A stretch of 64,000 bases of DNA from Sarocladium kiliense (lineage: Eukaryota; Ascomycota; Sordariomycetes; Hypocreales; Sarocladiaceae): positions 1,488,001 through 1,552,000 of the forward strand of contig JAUZTG010000029.1 in assembly GCA_030734395.1 (NCBI GenBank), given 5' to 3'. Below are positions 20,191-31,022 of this stretch, one piece after another (within the stretch, counting starts at the first letter, position 1; each line of letters begins with the position of its first letter). The notes below the pieces were generated by a model. That model made no database searches and was not told the DNA's origin. It saw nothing but the letters and a program-made list of their open reading frames with translations. Made by a program: the position numbers and the translations under genes.

Positions 20191-23100
20191 GTTGACGAGG
20201 ATGGCGGAGGGGAGATTTAGAGGCTCTGACGTCGACGCTCTTTCTGGGAGGTCTGGTCAATCCCTAGCCAGAGGAGATGAAGAGAATAGAGAAAGAGGAG
20301 GAGAGTGGAGGGATTGGGTCTGGAGGAGGAGGAGGGAAGAAGAGGAAGAAGAGTAGATTAAGTTGGCCCGAGAGGGAGGAGGAGACTTTGGAGGCAGCGT
20401 CGGCAGAGAGACAAGCGAGAGGGCAACGGTACGGTACGGTACAGCGCAGCGCAGCGCAGGTGGAGTGATTTTCGGCTCAAAGGGTGCTGTGCGTAGGAGG
20501 CTTCCAGTGGGTGCAGGGGTAGTGTTTAGCGGTTGTGGCTCCACAGCTTAGGGGAGCTCTACGGGGTGGGGGTGGTTTTGGCGGCAGCTGCCAGCAGTCA
20601 GCGTCGGGCTCGGCTCTCTGTGTGGACGGCCACTGGAACCAGTTCGCCGCGGCTGTTGACTCGGCGCTGTTGATGCTGCCATCTCAGTGGAGTGGAGTGT
20701 GGGGATTCCTACGGAGGGGCCGCTGTGGCCACTCACAGGCGAGGCAAAATAAGCCCGCGATCCTCCGTTTCCGTCATGGCTGAGGTGAGGTGAGGTACCT
20801 GACTCTGCTCTCCAGTGACGACAGTAACGGAGAGAGAGATTCACAGTACTTACAATATGTGTTTCAATGCCAATTCCAACTGTGTGCGCAATCAATCTTC
20901 ACATATAGCTTCCGTTTCTCCGGCGTTCCAACGCAAGGATTGACACTCAGCGCCTTGTCAACCACAGCCAGCATCTGCTCTGGGTGGAAATGACACGCGA
21001 TGAAGTCATGGGGCTGCCGGCCAAGCTTCGATCCCCGATGCTGCACCTCCGAGCCGGGCAACAATCAGCATCAACAACGTCCAGTCTAACGTCGACGTTC
21101 ATCATATCGCGGCACAATCCATCCGAGCACCCTCAATTCTGATCCTCCATCCTCTCACGGCTGTCGCAATGCATTGACCCAGCGTGACACTAACTGTCTC
21201 CCCAGCTCCGACCGAGAACTGGAGTTGCATGTCCGGCTGGCTTGGGCCATGTGGAGAGCAACATCGGCACACAGGCATGTGAGAGCCAATCCTGCGACAC
21301 GCTTTTGTCACTCACCCTGCCCTTCTTGCTTCTGGCTGTTTCTGTCCACATGGAAATCCGGAAGCTCTTCCCTGGCCTTGTCTAACACTGTGATTGATAT
21401 CTTGGGGCTTCACCACAGCAACAGGCTGACTTTGCACGCCTTCATCCCTCTCATAGACTGGCTATGTAGTGATGCGACCAGCATCTCCTGAACTCGCATC
21501 ACTTATTTGAGAAACCACTGATCCTGCAACCTCCTGCACTCCCTACATCTCCATCGTGTCTACTCGTACTCTCTCCATCGAACCGGCCACCTCTCGGCTC
21601 TGATCGGCTGCATCACCGCGCAACCCCAAACCAGGGGGAGGAAATCCAGGTACACGTTTTCCAGGGCCACCAAAACTAATTCCCGCGCACTTGCCAAAAA
21701 TTTTGCTGACCTGCAGACCCCCCAAAAACGACACCTACGACACTGGCGGCGTGCAAGGACCTTGCCAAGCGCGCCCCGGACCAACCTATCGACCTCGGCC
21801 GCCGCTTCGGTTACCGCACACTCCACCGACTGGCACTGCCCCTCGGAGTTGAGCGTCGGTCACCGAGTCAGCCGAGACGAGCGAATGAGACGGCTGGTGA
21901 TGGACTACATAGCAACTTTTCACGTGATGGTCGTTGACAACGACAATGACAAGATCGACCGCGTTGTTTCGCAACCAGAGGTGGCATCGTAAATGAGGTG
22001 TTCATCATCAATCGGGTTACGAAAGTACAATGTGGTTGCGCCTACGGAATTGGCACCATTCTGGTGGTCTCATGAGGTTTGCTTTAGAGGTGTAAGACTG
22101 ACACGATGTTATTCCAGCAGCTGCATGGCAGTGAAAACCCCGGTCCCGCTTGTTGACCATATGAGCGGCACTTGCAACTGTTGTAAAGTCCATTGCCAGC
22201 AGCCATTCAATCAATCGCTGCACAGGAGTGGTGTAAGTCACACGCAGATGCAGAATCTTTGCCCCTAGTATTGATCATGTTATGGCCTCTGTGCTCTGTG
22301 TCTAGACAGCCCAAATTTACCAAATGTCGTGGCATCCAGTATCAGACACAGCCTCTGTCGTATAAGTGAAGTGCGGCGTGCTCGGAAGAGGACTTAGCAC
22401 CCGGTCCATACGGGCTCTCAGATGGCAGATGATAGGGCTGAGCCTTGACATCAACCACGGTCAGAGTCTAGGGAGCAAGGCACTTGGTTCGTGTCTCTGT
22501 GGGGTTAGTACCGTTGCCAAATTCAGGGTCACTGCACACACACTGGCATAACTTACGTTACAATAATAGAACAGCCCGAGGTGTGGGTGGTATCTTGCGC
22601 TTCGCGCAGAACAGGGGCAGAATGCGGGAATGGGTATCCACGGTATTTTCGGTTACTTATGTTGCTCTAAGGATCGAAATCTTGTATTCATGGTCAAAGT
22701 GTGTGGAAGGAGAGGCTTCGACTACGGTCCATACTCTGCACATGTTCACTGCTGTGTTACACTAACCCCCCCAAGGTCGCAGTGATACGGAACGTTTCTT
22801 CGATCAGCGCTTCTGGTTCTTCGGGCCTTGAAGATCAGCCTTTCCCTCGGGACCTTGCGTGATAGCGGACGTCTTTGCATAGCATTTTCCAGTTCAAGGC
22901 AACTGAATCCGGACTGATGGGCTACATGTTCCCATGGGTTTGCGCTTCCTTCAGTGCACTGTATGTGCCCAGAGTGGCGGACAATGATTACGCGCGCCAC
23001 TTGCTATAGTCATGAATCTCTTGAATGAGTCCTTCGGGCCAAGCATGCTACGTTGGAAGTCCTGCATGATGCGAATGTCGGTCTTGTGGTCAACCGTTAT

Positions 23101-23632
23101 GCAAAGGCCGCGGATGCATTGCCGACCAGGGCCTCTAGAACCTACCTGCGGAATACTTCCAACGTGCTTCTGGCAGAGAATTCAGTTCATGGTTTGTTCC
23201 ATATGACTAACGGATTTCTGCACCATTTTGCCTTCAACATTCAATGAAGACAGCCGCCAGGGTTGGTATGAGGTGCAGCCGAAGACGCTTGATAACACCG
23301 GGCCGACGCCGAGAAGCACCATAGCATGATCTCGTTCGATAATTTGCATGGCTAGGCATATAAGATAGGATCGCCTTTCGTAATAAACATCAAGCTCATA
23401 AATCCCAGAAGTGCTCTGGAACATCACCGCCAGATGTACGCTGGCGGGGCATCCACCACGATAAGTTAACCACCACCACAAGGTGCCCCACAATATTTTC
23501 TCAGAATCGCATTCTTTCCTGCCACCATTCGATCTGCGAACGACCTTTCGCGACATCAGCAACTCACCATCGGCCGCATCCAGACGACTCTCCCACAAAC
23601 TTCTTTGGCTTTACTCTGCATATTACATCATC
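20191..23632. other. 3.4 kb region without a recognised gene
   Basis: The part next to aconitase (20191-20500) is its leader/promoter, with purine-rich GAGGAG runs and short tandem GGTAC and AGCGC repeats. The remainder contains scattered open frames of up to about 138 codons, most without ATG starts and none with a recognisable motif. The last about 150 bp is the BUD20 promoter. A lineage-specific gene, long non-coding transcript or decayed repeat cannot be excluded. Confidence 0.4.
20427..20459. repeat. Short tandem repeats (GGTAC)n and (AGCGC)n
   Basis: About three adjacent GGTAC units run into about three AGCGC units in the aconitase upstream region. These are simple repeats with no evident function. 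Confidence 0.7.
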
Positions 23633-24126
23633 ATGGGTGTAGGAAACAAGCGCACCCTCGTCAAGACGAGGCGAAAGACCAGGTTCGAACCCCTCCACCG
23701 CTACCATGTGGCTCAGTCTCGTTCTTGTCCCTTGCTAACCATAAACTAACGTACAGAGACGTTGATCAGATCAAGGCCGATATTCTATCCCCGAAGCATC
23801 TCGCCCAGTACAAGAACACCAAGGCAGAGGAGGATCTCCCCGGTCTTGGCCGCCACTACTGCATTGAGTGTGCGAAATGGTTCGAAACCGAGGCCAGTCT
23901 CGTCGGCCACCGTCGCAGCAAGCCTCATAAGCGGAGGTATGTTTGGTCTCACAATCAATTCCAAGGGGTATCATTTCGCTACTGATGCTAATGTCTGGCC
24001 AACAGAGTCAAGCAGCTTCGAGAAGAGCCCTACACGCAGAAAGAAGCCGAGGCAGCCGCTGGCTTACGCACCGACAACGGCAAGGACCGCTCTGAGACGG
24101 CCCACGATGTCGACATGGCGGCCTGA
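23633..24126 (+). CDS. BUD20: Zinc-finger pre-60S export factor Bud20
   Basis: Three exons: 23633-23682, 23757-23936 and 24006-24126; 351 nt, 116 residues. It starts MGVGNKRTLVKTRRKTRDVD and has one C2H2 finger of the ZNF593/Bud20 type, YCIECAKWFETEASLVGHRR followed by SKPHKRR. The tail is KEAEAAAGLRTDNGKDRS and ends HDVDMAA. Bud20 is a shuttling factor on pre-60S ribosomal subunits and helps their nuclear export. Both introns sit inside the conserved part and splice in phase (K-T-R|D and K-R-R|V). Confidence 0.92.
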
Positions 24127-24224
24127 TTCGCGTCCCAAACCAGGTGTGGTCATACAGCGCCTCTACAGGCATCAGTATATACATGACTCGACGACTTGAT
24201 GAACATATTTCTTTCTCTTCCTTT

Positions 24225-24964
24225 CTACTTGAGACTTCGTCCTCTCGGCGCCGGCAATCCACTGGGTCTAGCACGACCGCCTCTGGAACCTCCTCGGCCT
24301 CTTGTCGACGATCCTCCTCGAGCTGGCAGCCGCGATTGCCTCGTTTCAGGCTTGCTATATTGTGTAGTCTTGGTTGCCGTTTGCGGGTTGTCGACGAAGG
24401 AGGTGTCTGTGGTCCTGTGATAGGTCAGTGTTTTGTCATTACGGTCGAGACAGGCAGGGAAACATGCATGAATGTGGCATCAATCTCGGTTTCGGGTCTC
24501 GAAGAGGATGTTGCGGTGGCGGACTCCTCAGGTAGGGATCGATCTCTGCGGAAGGACTCGGTGACGGGAGCCTGAGAACGTTTCTTGTCAGTTTTCGATT
24601 CTTTCGGCATGTACCTGCACAGTACTCGCAGACAGCAATGCCTTACCTCGGGGAAATCGACGCAAAAAGCGTTCATGTTGAGCCCGTAGAGAAAGCTGGC
24701 GAACGACTCGCTAAACCGGGCCAGACTCTCGTGCATAAGCTGGAAGTGCATCATATTCGCCTCGAGGTCGGCCATGGCGTCAGAGAGCTCCGCAAATGCC
24801 GGTTCGAAGGTGTTGAGGGGAAACGAACCCTCGCCATCGCCAGCGCCCCGAGCAGAATCGCGAAAGGAGGATCGTGAGGATGGTCGTAGTGGGGTGGTGG
24901 GACGCGAGGTGCGTGAGCGCGAACTTGGGCGGCGTTCGGTGGAATCCTGCATAGGTGTAGACAT
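24225..24964 (-). CDS. DAM1: DASH complex subunit Dam1
   Basis: Minus-strand, three exons, ATG at 24964 and TAG at 24225. A Ser/Arg/Pro-rich N-terminus (MSTPMQDSTERRPSSRSRTS) precedes the conserved Dam1 core, FEPAFAELSDAMADLEANMM then HFQLMHESLARFSESFASFL and YGLNMNAFCVDFPE. A Ser/Thr-rich linker follows. The C-terminal end is strongly basic, with RGG/GRGG-like repeats (STRGRGGSRGGRARPSGLP), and ends GRSLK. Dam1 is the microtubule-binding subunit of the DASH ring that couples kinetochores to spindle microtubules; its tail is phosphorylated by Aurora/Ipl1 in yeast. The gene is convergent with BUD20, with only about 100 bp between stop codons. Confidence 0.9.
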
Positions 24965-25986
24965 TGTGATGGTGCTGTACGGCGCGTCAATCGGTAGTCT
25001 GGTTTATCACTCGTACAATCAACCTCCTCACGATGACTGTGCATGGGTCGTGAACATATGCAAGGTAAAGGTCCCACGTCAGGTCGGTCAGTCTGGCCAG
25101 GGTAGGTCGAAGTCAACAAGCCCTTCCACAGTGCCGTGCCCCGCAGTGTGTGTCGCGATTGTCCCTCCGCCCTGCACGTGCTCACTCAGGCACAGTAGAC
25201 GGAAGTGGGATCCTGATCAACGACCTCATTCCCCTTACACCTCCTCGCGCGTAGTTTAAATCTTGTGACCCATACAGCCTTGAGCAAGGATAGCGCGCTG
25301 TGGCTTCCCGTTCATTAGATGAGAATCGTATACCAATGTACATGCGCTTCCCGTGTTGACACAGCCCTCCATATTTAATCTCCTTCCCAAGCCAGCACCA
25401 CCGACCGCGTGCTGAGCCGGGGCCAGAAAAATGATGACAAGCGTGCCTCTTCGGGTGTGCCTCAGCCACGCCGCTACACCCGCCAACCTTGCATTAAGCA
25501 GTAGTCCAACTCACAACCTCGTCCCCTCAGCATCCGGTTTGCATTCTTCCCATCATCTTCCGTCTTGAGCTCCTAGAATCGGAGTTGAAGTCTCGCTTTG
25601 CTCTTTCGCTCACGGCGAACATTGCTTTGGGGTGCTGTTGCTGTTGCTGTCGCTGCAGGCTTCTCTTTTGGTGCTGGACTGTACCGCATCGACAGGGTTC
25701 TCCCACTGCTCCGCCTCTGACGACTTGACATCACCAATCGACATATAACGGCCATCTCACCCAGCACTCGTCCTCAAACCGCTCTTTCAAGGTCTCACAA
25801 TCCTCTTGTATTCCTTGTCACAGGCCGATATACCTTTTACACCTCAATCCTCCGCCTCCAGACTCGATTCGGATTGCCCTCGTGCCCCGCGCTGCATCCC
25901 TCTCAGCCAGCCTTGCGTCACTTTTGCTCGGCGTTGACGGGCATTTCAGTTGGTACCAAGCCCTCGACTCACATTTCGGGAGGCCT
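24965..25986. other. Divergent intergenic region
   Basis: Contains the DAM1 promoter on one side and a CT-rich leader for the CRAL-TRIO gene on the other. No gene seen. An E-box CACGTG lies near 25177. Confidence 0.4.
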
Positions 25987-27900
25987 ATGAAGTTTACCTT
26001 GACCCGGCTGCTCCCTCGATCCACGCCGTCCACGGCTTTCACTCAGTCCCTCTTCAGGTCAACTCCGGCGCATCCGTGCTATCCTAATTTCAGACCTTCC
26101 AAGCACGCCTTCATCGCATCACGGGCCGCTGGCTTTTGCTCTGCTCAAGCTTCAAGGCGAATTTTGAAAAAGGTCAATCGGAAGGAGTGTGCAAGGTCCC
26201 TTGTTGGTCGCACCTGTTTTCCGGTTTCTTCCAGGAGCCACCTTCATACCAACACCTCGGGTGCTCGTGCTGAAGCCTCACTCCGAAGCAGTGTCAGCCC
26301 TTCACTCATAGTCCTCGTAACAGTCGCGGCAGTAGGTGTCGCCGTCTCGTTATTCTGGCAGGAGGATCGTAGAGAGAACGCATCGCAGCTTCCCGAGCCC
26401 TCTCTCGGCACGACGTCGGATATGGCGGCTCAGAACCCACCAGGCCGGCCAGGCAATCTGACCCCAGAGCAGGATGAGAAGCTTCGCAAACTCTGGATTG
26501 CCGTCTTCCAAACAACAGGGGTCAGAGACAGTGACCCACCGAAGGTAGAGGTCCCTGAAACTACTGAAGCAGAGTCTGAGACCCCTAAGAAGAAGCGTTT
26601 TGGCCTCTTCCGCAAAGAAACCAAGCCCAAGGCTACCTCTGGCACTGACACTCCCCCCAAAGATGCTACGGAGGAGGACAAATACGGCCAGACGGCCAAG
26701 TATCACGAAACCCTCGCCAATCACAGCCCTGAGTCAATCCGCCAAACCATCTGGACCATGGTCAAGCATGACCATCCTGATGCCCTGGTCTTGCGCTTCT
26801 TGAGGGCACGGAAGTGGGACGTTGAGAAGGCTCTAGTCATGCTCGTATCGACTATGAACTGGCGGCAGACAGAGATGCATCTGGACGATGATATCATGAA
26901 GAAGGGTGAGGGAGGTGCTAAGGAGGATGAACAAAATGCCACCGACGAAAAGCTCAAGACAGTTGGTCACGATTTCATGGAGCAGATTCGTATGGGCAAA
27001 AGCTTCCTACACGGCAAAGACAAGGATGGTCGGCCGATCTGCTATGTCAGGGTCAGGCTGCACAAACAGGGTGAGCAGTGCGAGGAGAGCTTGGAGCGAT
27101 ACACCGTCTACCTGATTGAAACGGCGCGCATGGTCCTCTCACCACCCGTCGATACCGCTGTAAGTCTTCCTGGATTACTATTCCTACTACCAAAATACTG
27201 ACCCTAGTGTAGACGATTGTCTTCGACATGACGGGTTTCTCCATGGCCAATATGGACTACACCCCCGTCAAATTCATGATCAAATGCTTTGAGGCCAACT
27301 ACCCCGAGTCTTTGGGCACAGTTCTGATCAATAACGCCCCTTGGGTCTTCCAAGGTACAAACCCCACACCACATAGCCATCGGGCTTTTGCTGACTATAT
27401 TAGGCATATGGAAGATCATCAAGGGCTGGCTCGATCCCGTCGTTGCTAGCAAGGTTCACTTCACCAATAACAAGAACGACATGTCCGAGTTCATCGCTCC
27501 TGGCCAGATCCTCAAGGAGCTCGGCGGCGACGAGGACTGGGAGTACAAATATGTTGAGCCTGTGCCAGGTGAAAACGAGAAGATGAAGGACACCGAAACC
27601 CGTGACCGTCTGCTCCAAGCACGAGAGGAGATCGTCAAGGAGTTTGAAGCCGAGACTCTCAGGTGGATCAAGACCCCCGAGGGCGAGGAAGGCATGAAGA
27701 TCAAGGCGCGGAGGGATGAGCTAGCAGCGAAGCTGAAGGCGGATTACTGGAACCTTGACCCATATGTCAGGGCTAGGTCAGTGTATGACCGGACAGGTGC
27801 GCTGAAGCAAGATGGCTCTGTTGATTGGTATGACGCACCGAAAAAGGAGGAGACCAACGGCGCTGTGGCACCAGAGACATCTGCTGATGATGTGGACTGA
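25987..27900 (+). CDS. CRAL-TRIO (Sec14-like) lipid-transfer protein, Csr1-like
   Basis: Three exons: 25987-27159, 27213-27354 and 27404-27900; 1812 nt, 603 residues. The frame is open upstream to a GTG, but 25987 is the first ATG (MKFTLTRLLPRSTPSTAFTQ). The N-terminus is Arg/Ser-rich and followed by a hydrophobic segment, SLIVLVTVAAVGVAVSLFW, suggesting mitochondrial import with a membrane anchor. The linker is acidic and Lys-rich. The CRAL-TRIO-N helices (HPDALVLRFLRARKWDVEKA) precede the lipid-binding fold: GKDKDGRPICYVRVRLHKQG, TIVFDMTGFSMANMDYTPVK, CFEANYPESLGTVLINNAPW and GIWKIIKGWLDPVVASKVHF. It should bind or exchange phospholipid; yeast Csr1 is the closest member I can name. Residues before MAAQNPPGR (about 145) could be leader only. 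Confidence 0.85.
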
Positions 27901-27922
27901 GGATGGGCGAAGAAAAAAAACC

Positions 27923-27928
27923 AATAAA
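27923..27928 (+). terminator. Polyadenylation-like hexamer AATAAA
   Basis: AATAAA 23 nt after the stop of the CRAL-TRIO gene, following an A-rich run. A plausible 3' end signal. Confidence 0.4.
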
Positions 27929-28126
27929 AGGCTAGAAGCGCTGTGGCGATCACGTACATCAAAGCAAGATAGATGTGAAGATATAATTGGTACCACTTTC
28001 AACTTGCAACATGACTCCTCGTGTTCAACTTGCCCCTGCCACTTTGACCCAGGACCAAGACCGCTACCTCGCAACGCCACCGCCTCTTTTTCTTCGCCCC
28101 AGATTCACATCGCTCATTTAGTTGCT

Positions 28127-28831
28127 CTACATCTTGGCCTTGATCTCCTCGTAGAGGGCCTTGAGCTTGTCCATACCCGGCTCGGTTGTCTTCCAGCCAA
28201 TGCCGAGGCCCTCTTCCTCATTTGGCTTGGGGATCTGAAATCATGTCAAAATACTGTGGCAGATAGGAAATAGTGTAGGAGACATACCATGTGAAAGTGA
28301 ACCTGAAGAAGAAGAGAAGGTGATCATTAACGTGAGTCGATAACAGGAGACCAAGCGGCAGTGGAGGGCTTACGTGATGGACCTGCTGGTGGGCGATGGT
28401 GCCGTTGTTCTGGAGAACGTTGTAGTCGGTAGCACCGGTAGCTGCGACGAGCTTCTTGACGGTAGGCTACCGAGTCATGTCAGATCAACATGCTCCGTTG
28501 AGGGCAATGTGTGCAGAAGCATACCAGAATCTCACTCAGTTGGTCATCGGGGATGTCGTGAAGCTTAGCTCCATGGTACTTGGGGATGACAAGCTAGGTG
28601 CAGAGTGTTAGAGAGTGCGACCTTGAGGAGGCGAGAACCCTAGGAGCTATAGAAGATGCCTACCGCATGACCTTTGCTGAGGGGACCAATGTCAAGGAAA
28701 GCAAGTGTCTTGTCGCTTTCGAAGAGCTTGAACGAAGGGATCTCGCCTGGTCATAGGTTAACTATCTTGCGAATCAGCGAGATCACGAAGCTAATATTAC
28801 CCTTAATAATACGGCAGAAGATGCAAGACAT
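28127..28831 (-). CDS. HNT1: HIT-family nucleotide hydrolase Hnt1 (HINT type)
   Basis: A short protein (about 130 residues) spread over roughly five small minus-strand exons. It begins MSCIFCRIIKGEIPSFKLFE, where CIFC is the usual HINT zinc-pair start, and continues TLAFLDIGPLSKGHALVIPK, then NVLQNNGTIAHQQVHHVHFH and MIPKPNEEEGLGIGWK. HVHFH is the histidine-triad catalytic motif. HINT enzymes hydrolyse nucleoside phosphoramidates such as AMP-lysine; yeast Hnt1 is also linked to Kin28 kinase function. The TAG stop is at 28127. The numerous tiny exons make gene prediction here fragile, but the joined sequence covers the whole family. Confidence 0.88.
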
Positions 28832-29911
28832 GGCTGTGTATCGATCTTCGGGAGAAGATAGATAGAGGTGAAGGTATTCGCTTGATATAGAGGAACGTGT
28901 GACGTTGAAATGGGAGGTTTCGGGTGACGTGAAGCAATAGCGGGGGGGAACTGGAGCTTCGGGCAATGGGGCTGTAGTGCAGTGCGCTGGAGCTGGTGCT
29001 ACAGCCGCTGGGGAGCTGTGCCTCTAGCGATGATCCGTTGCAAGATGCCGAGATGCCGACAACAGCGTGGGAAGCTTTGCATGTATATATGAACGGTAAT
29101 TCAGCTATGAGAATGGAATCCCATTCATCTTCGACAATGAATTGCATCTCAAACGGTAGTATTGCGCATCATACTGGTCAAACGAGCACAGCTGTTGGTC
29201 TATAGGTAAAAATAAGGGGTTTCGTGAGTTGGAGTGGGACCTTCCATCGAACTCACCTCTTGCCTTTTACCAGATGTGACCGTGGAATGGCCCAAAAGAC
29301 TCCGTTCACCTAATCTTTGGCACCTCTTCATCTGGAAGCCCCAGATTCGATTTTTGTCGAGCTCAAGATTTTTGTTTTGCTTTTTTGCAATTTTGAAGCT
29401 TGCCTGAATGCACACGTATGTTCATGCAGAATTACTGGTTACCTCAGCTGTAGGCGTATGATTTGGCACCGTCTATCAACCAACGTCCCGTACATGCGGT
29501 TCCATACCAACACAAGTGAAGTGAAGCATCCTGGACTCAGACGTCATCGCCCACCCTGCGCAACCTGGCACAAACCACCCTGAACCCCGCCAGTCGCTCG
29601 CTTCCCACTTTCTTGCGCCCAAACAATTGTGCCATCAACCCACTCAACCTGCTGTGCATCCACGCGCAAACAAACAAATCAGCAACCTGGATCGAGGCCG
29701 AGTTGCTCGCTGCCTTTGCCTGACAGGAGCCCCGCCAGGCAGCCAAGCGTCTGCCTTCCAGCCTGCTTGGCCAACAACCTGAACCCCGCCTAACATCGCG
29801 ACCATATAAAGAAACACAACCTTTGCGACTTGACTACAAGACACGCAAGATTTTCCCGACTCGAATTTACGTCCCGTATATAACCGCAGACACACGAGCA
29901 AAACCTCCAAC
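28832..29911. other. Divergent intergenic region of HNT1 and MOG1
   Basis: No gene seen. A TATA-like sequence (ATATAAA at 29804-29810) is about 105 bp before the MOG1 ATG. The part from 29560 onward is CA-rich leader-like sequence. Confidence 0.4.
29804..29810 (+). promoter_or_regulatory. TATA-like box upstream of MOG1
   Basis: ATATAAA in the context CCATATAAAGA, about 105 bp before the start codon. Confidence 0.4.
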
Positions 29912-30569
29912 ATGCCAAAATATCTCAGCACTCCCCTGTTCGGCGGCGCGCTCTCCGCCGACATCCCCGCCAAGTTTGCCGATGTCAGTAAACTCAGACA
30001 GGTTCCCGACAACCAAGAAGTCTGGATCGACCAGGATGGCTTCACCAGCATCATCTTCGACATCACCGAGCGCGTGGGACCCAGCGGTTCCGGGCCAAAG
30101 ATCGACGGTCAGGCGATGACCGACCACCTCGAGGATATGGTCGGTTCTGATATCAACACCGTCAAGATCTGGAACACAGCCGAGACTGAGTTCTCACGCC
30201 TAGAGTACGTTCTGCCTTTCCAACTATGAAACCTTCCACCTTCCTAACCATTGCCTGTGCAAAAGCAGGAAGGGCACCCCAGCCTACACCCTCATCTCTA
30301 CGCAAACCCCCCGCGTCCGACCCGGCGAACAACAATCATCCGCCCCAGACTTTACCGCCATCGTCATGACCCTCCTCCGTCTCGAGAAGCAAAAGACCGA
30401 CATCCTGATCACCGTCAACGTCCCACATATCAAGGGCGAATACGATGAGGACGACGTGGATCTTGAACTGGGCAAGCAGGGTAAGCTTATCGGTGATGCG
30501 GTGGAGTACTCGGCGCGTATCTGGGAGTCGTTCAAGATCAAGGACTGGGGATTGTTCGTGGTTGACTAA
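29912..30569 (+). CDS. MOG1: Ran GTPase-binding protein Mog1
   Basis: Two exons, 29912-30204 and 30269-30569; 594 nt, 197 residues. It starts MPKYLSTPLFGGALSADIPA and contains the diagnostic Mog1 block DVSKLRQVPDNQEVWIDQDG, then TSIIFDITERVG and a DHLEDMVG helix. The second exon has YTLISTQTPRVRPGEQQSSA, ILITVNVPHIKG and a final SFKIKDWGLFV. Mog1 binds Ran/Gsp1, promotes nucleotide release and supports nuclear protein import. The intron splits a Glu codon (GA|G). The gene is convergent with the GCNA-like gene. Confidence 0.92.
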
Positions 30570-31022
30570 GAGGCCGACGCTTGACGAGTAAAGAAAATAT
30601 CATGGGGTGGAACTTGCATGGAAGAATTGGTATATGGCCTGGGAGGGAATATCCGTGAACGTATCCAAAGCGGCCGAAGGAAGCGATTATGATGACCCTG
30701 ACGATCTTGAACGACATGTCAGCGAGGGCGCGGCTTGAGAACCACGCGGAAGGTCGCCCGCCGAGTGCTCCAGATGCCACCAACGAACGGCACGCTTTGT
30801 ATGTAGATAATTAGCATAGTCTAAATCAACAAGAAGAACGAAGCCTTGTGTTCTCCATCAGCGTGATGGCAACAAGCTTAACAGTCGAAAATTTGACTTT
30901 GACAATCCTACTCGTACAGAGAAACGCCAGGTCCTTTACCTAACCAAACCGAAGAACGCCATATGCATGTGCAAGACCGGCCATCCCGCCGTCCATATGA
31001 ATCAAGAAACCAAACAGTCATC
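30570..31022. other. Convergent 3' intergenic region
   Basis: Between the stops of MOG1 and the SprT gene. Only short open frames without recognisable motifs; probably both 3' UTRs. Confidence 0.4.

Noticed and set aside
23682..23695. B-box-like GGTTCGAACCCC
   Set aside because: It is the 5' end of BUD20 intron 1; no A box or cloverleaf around it.
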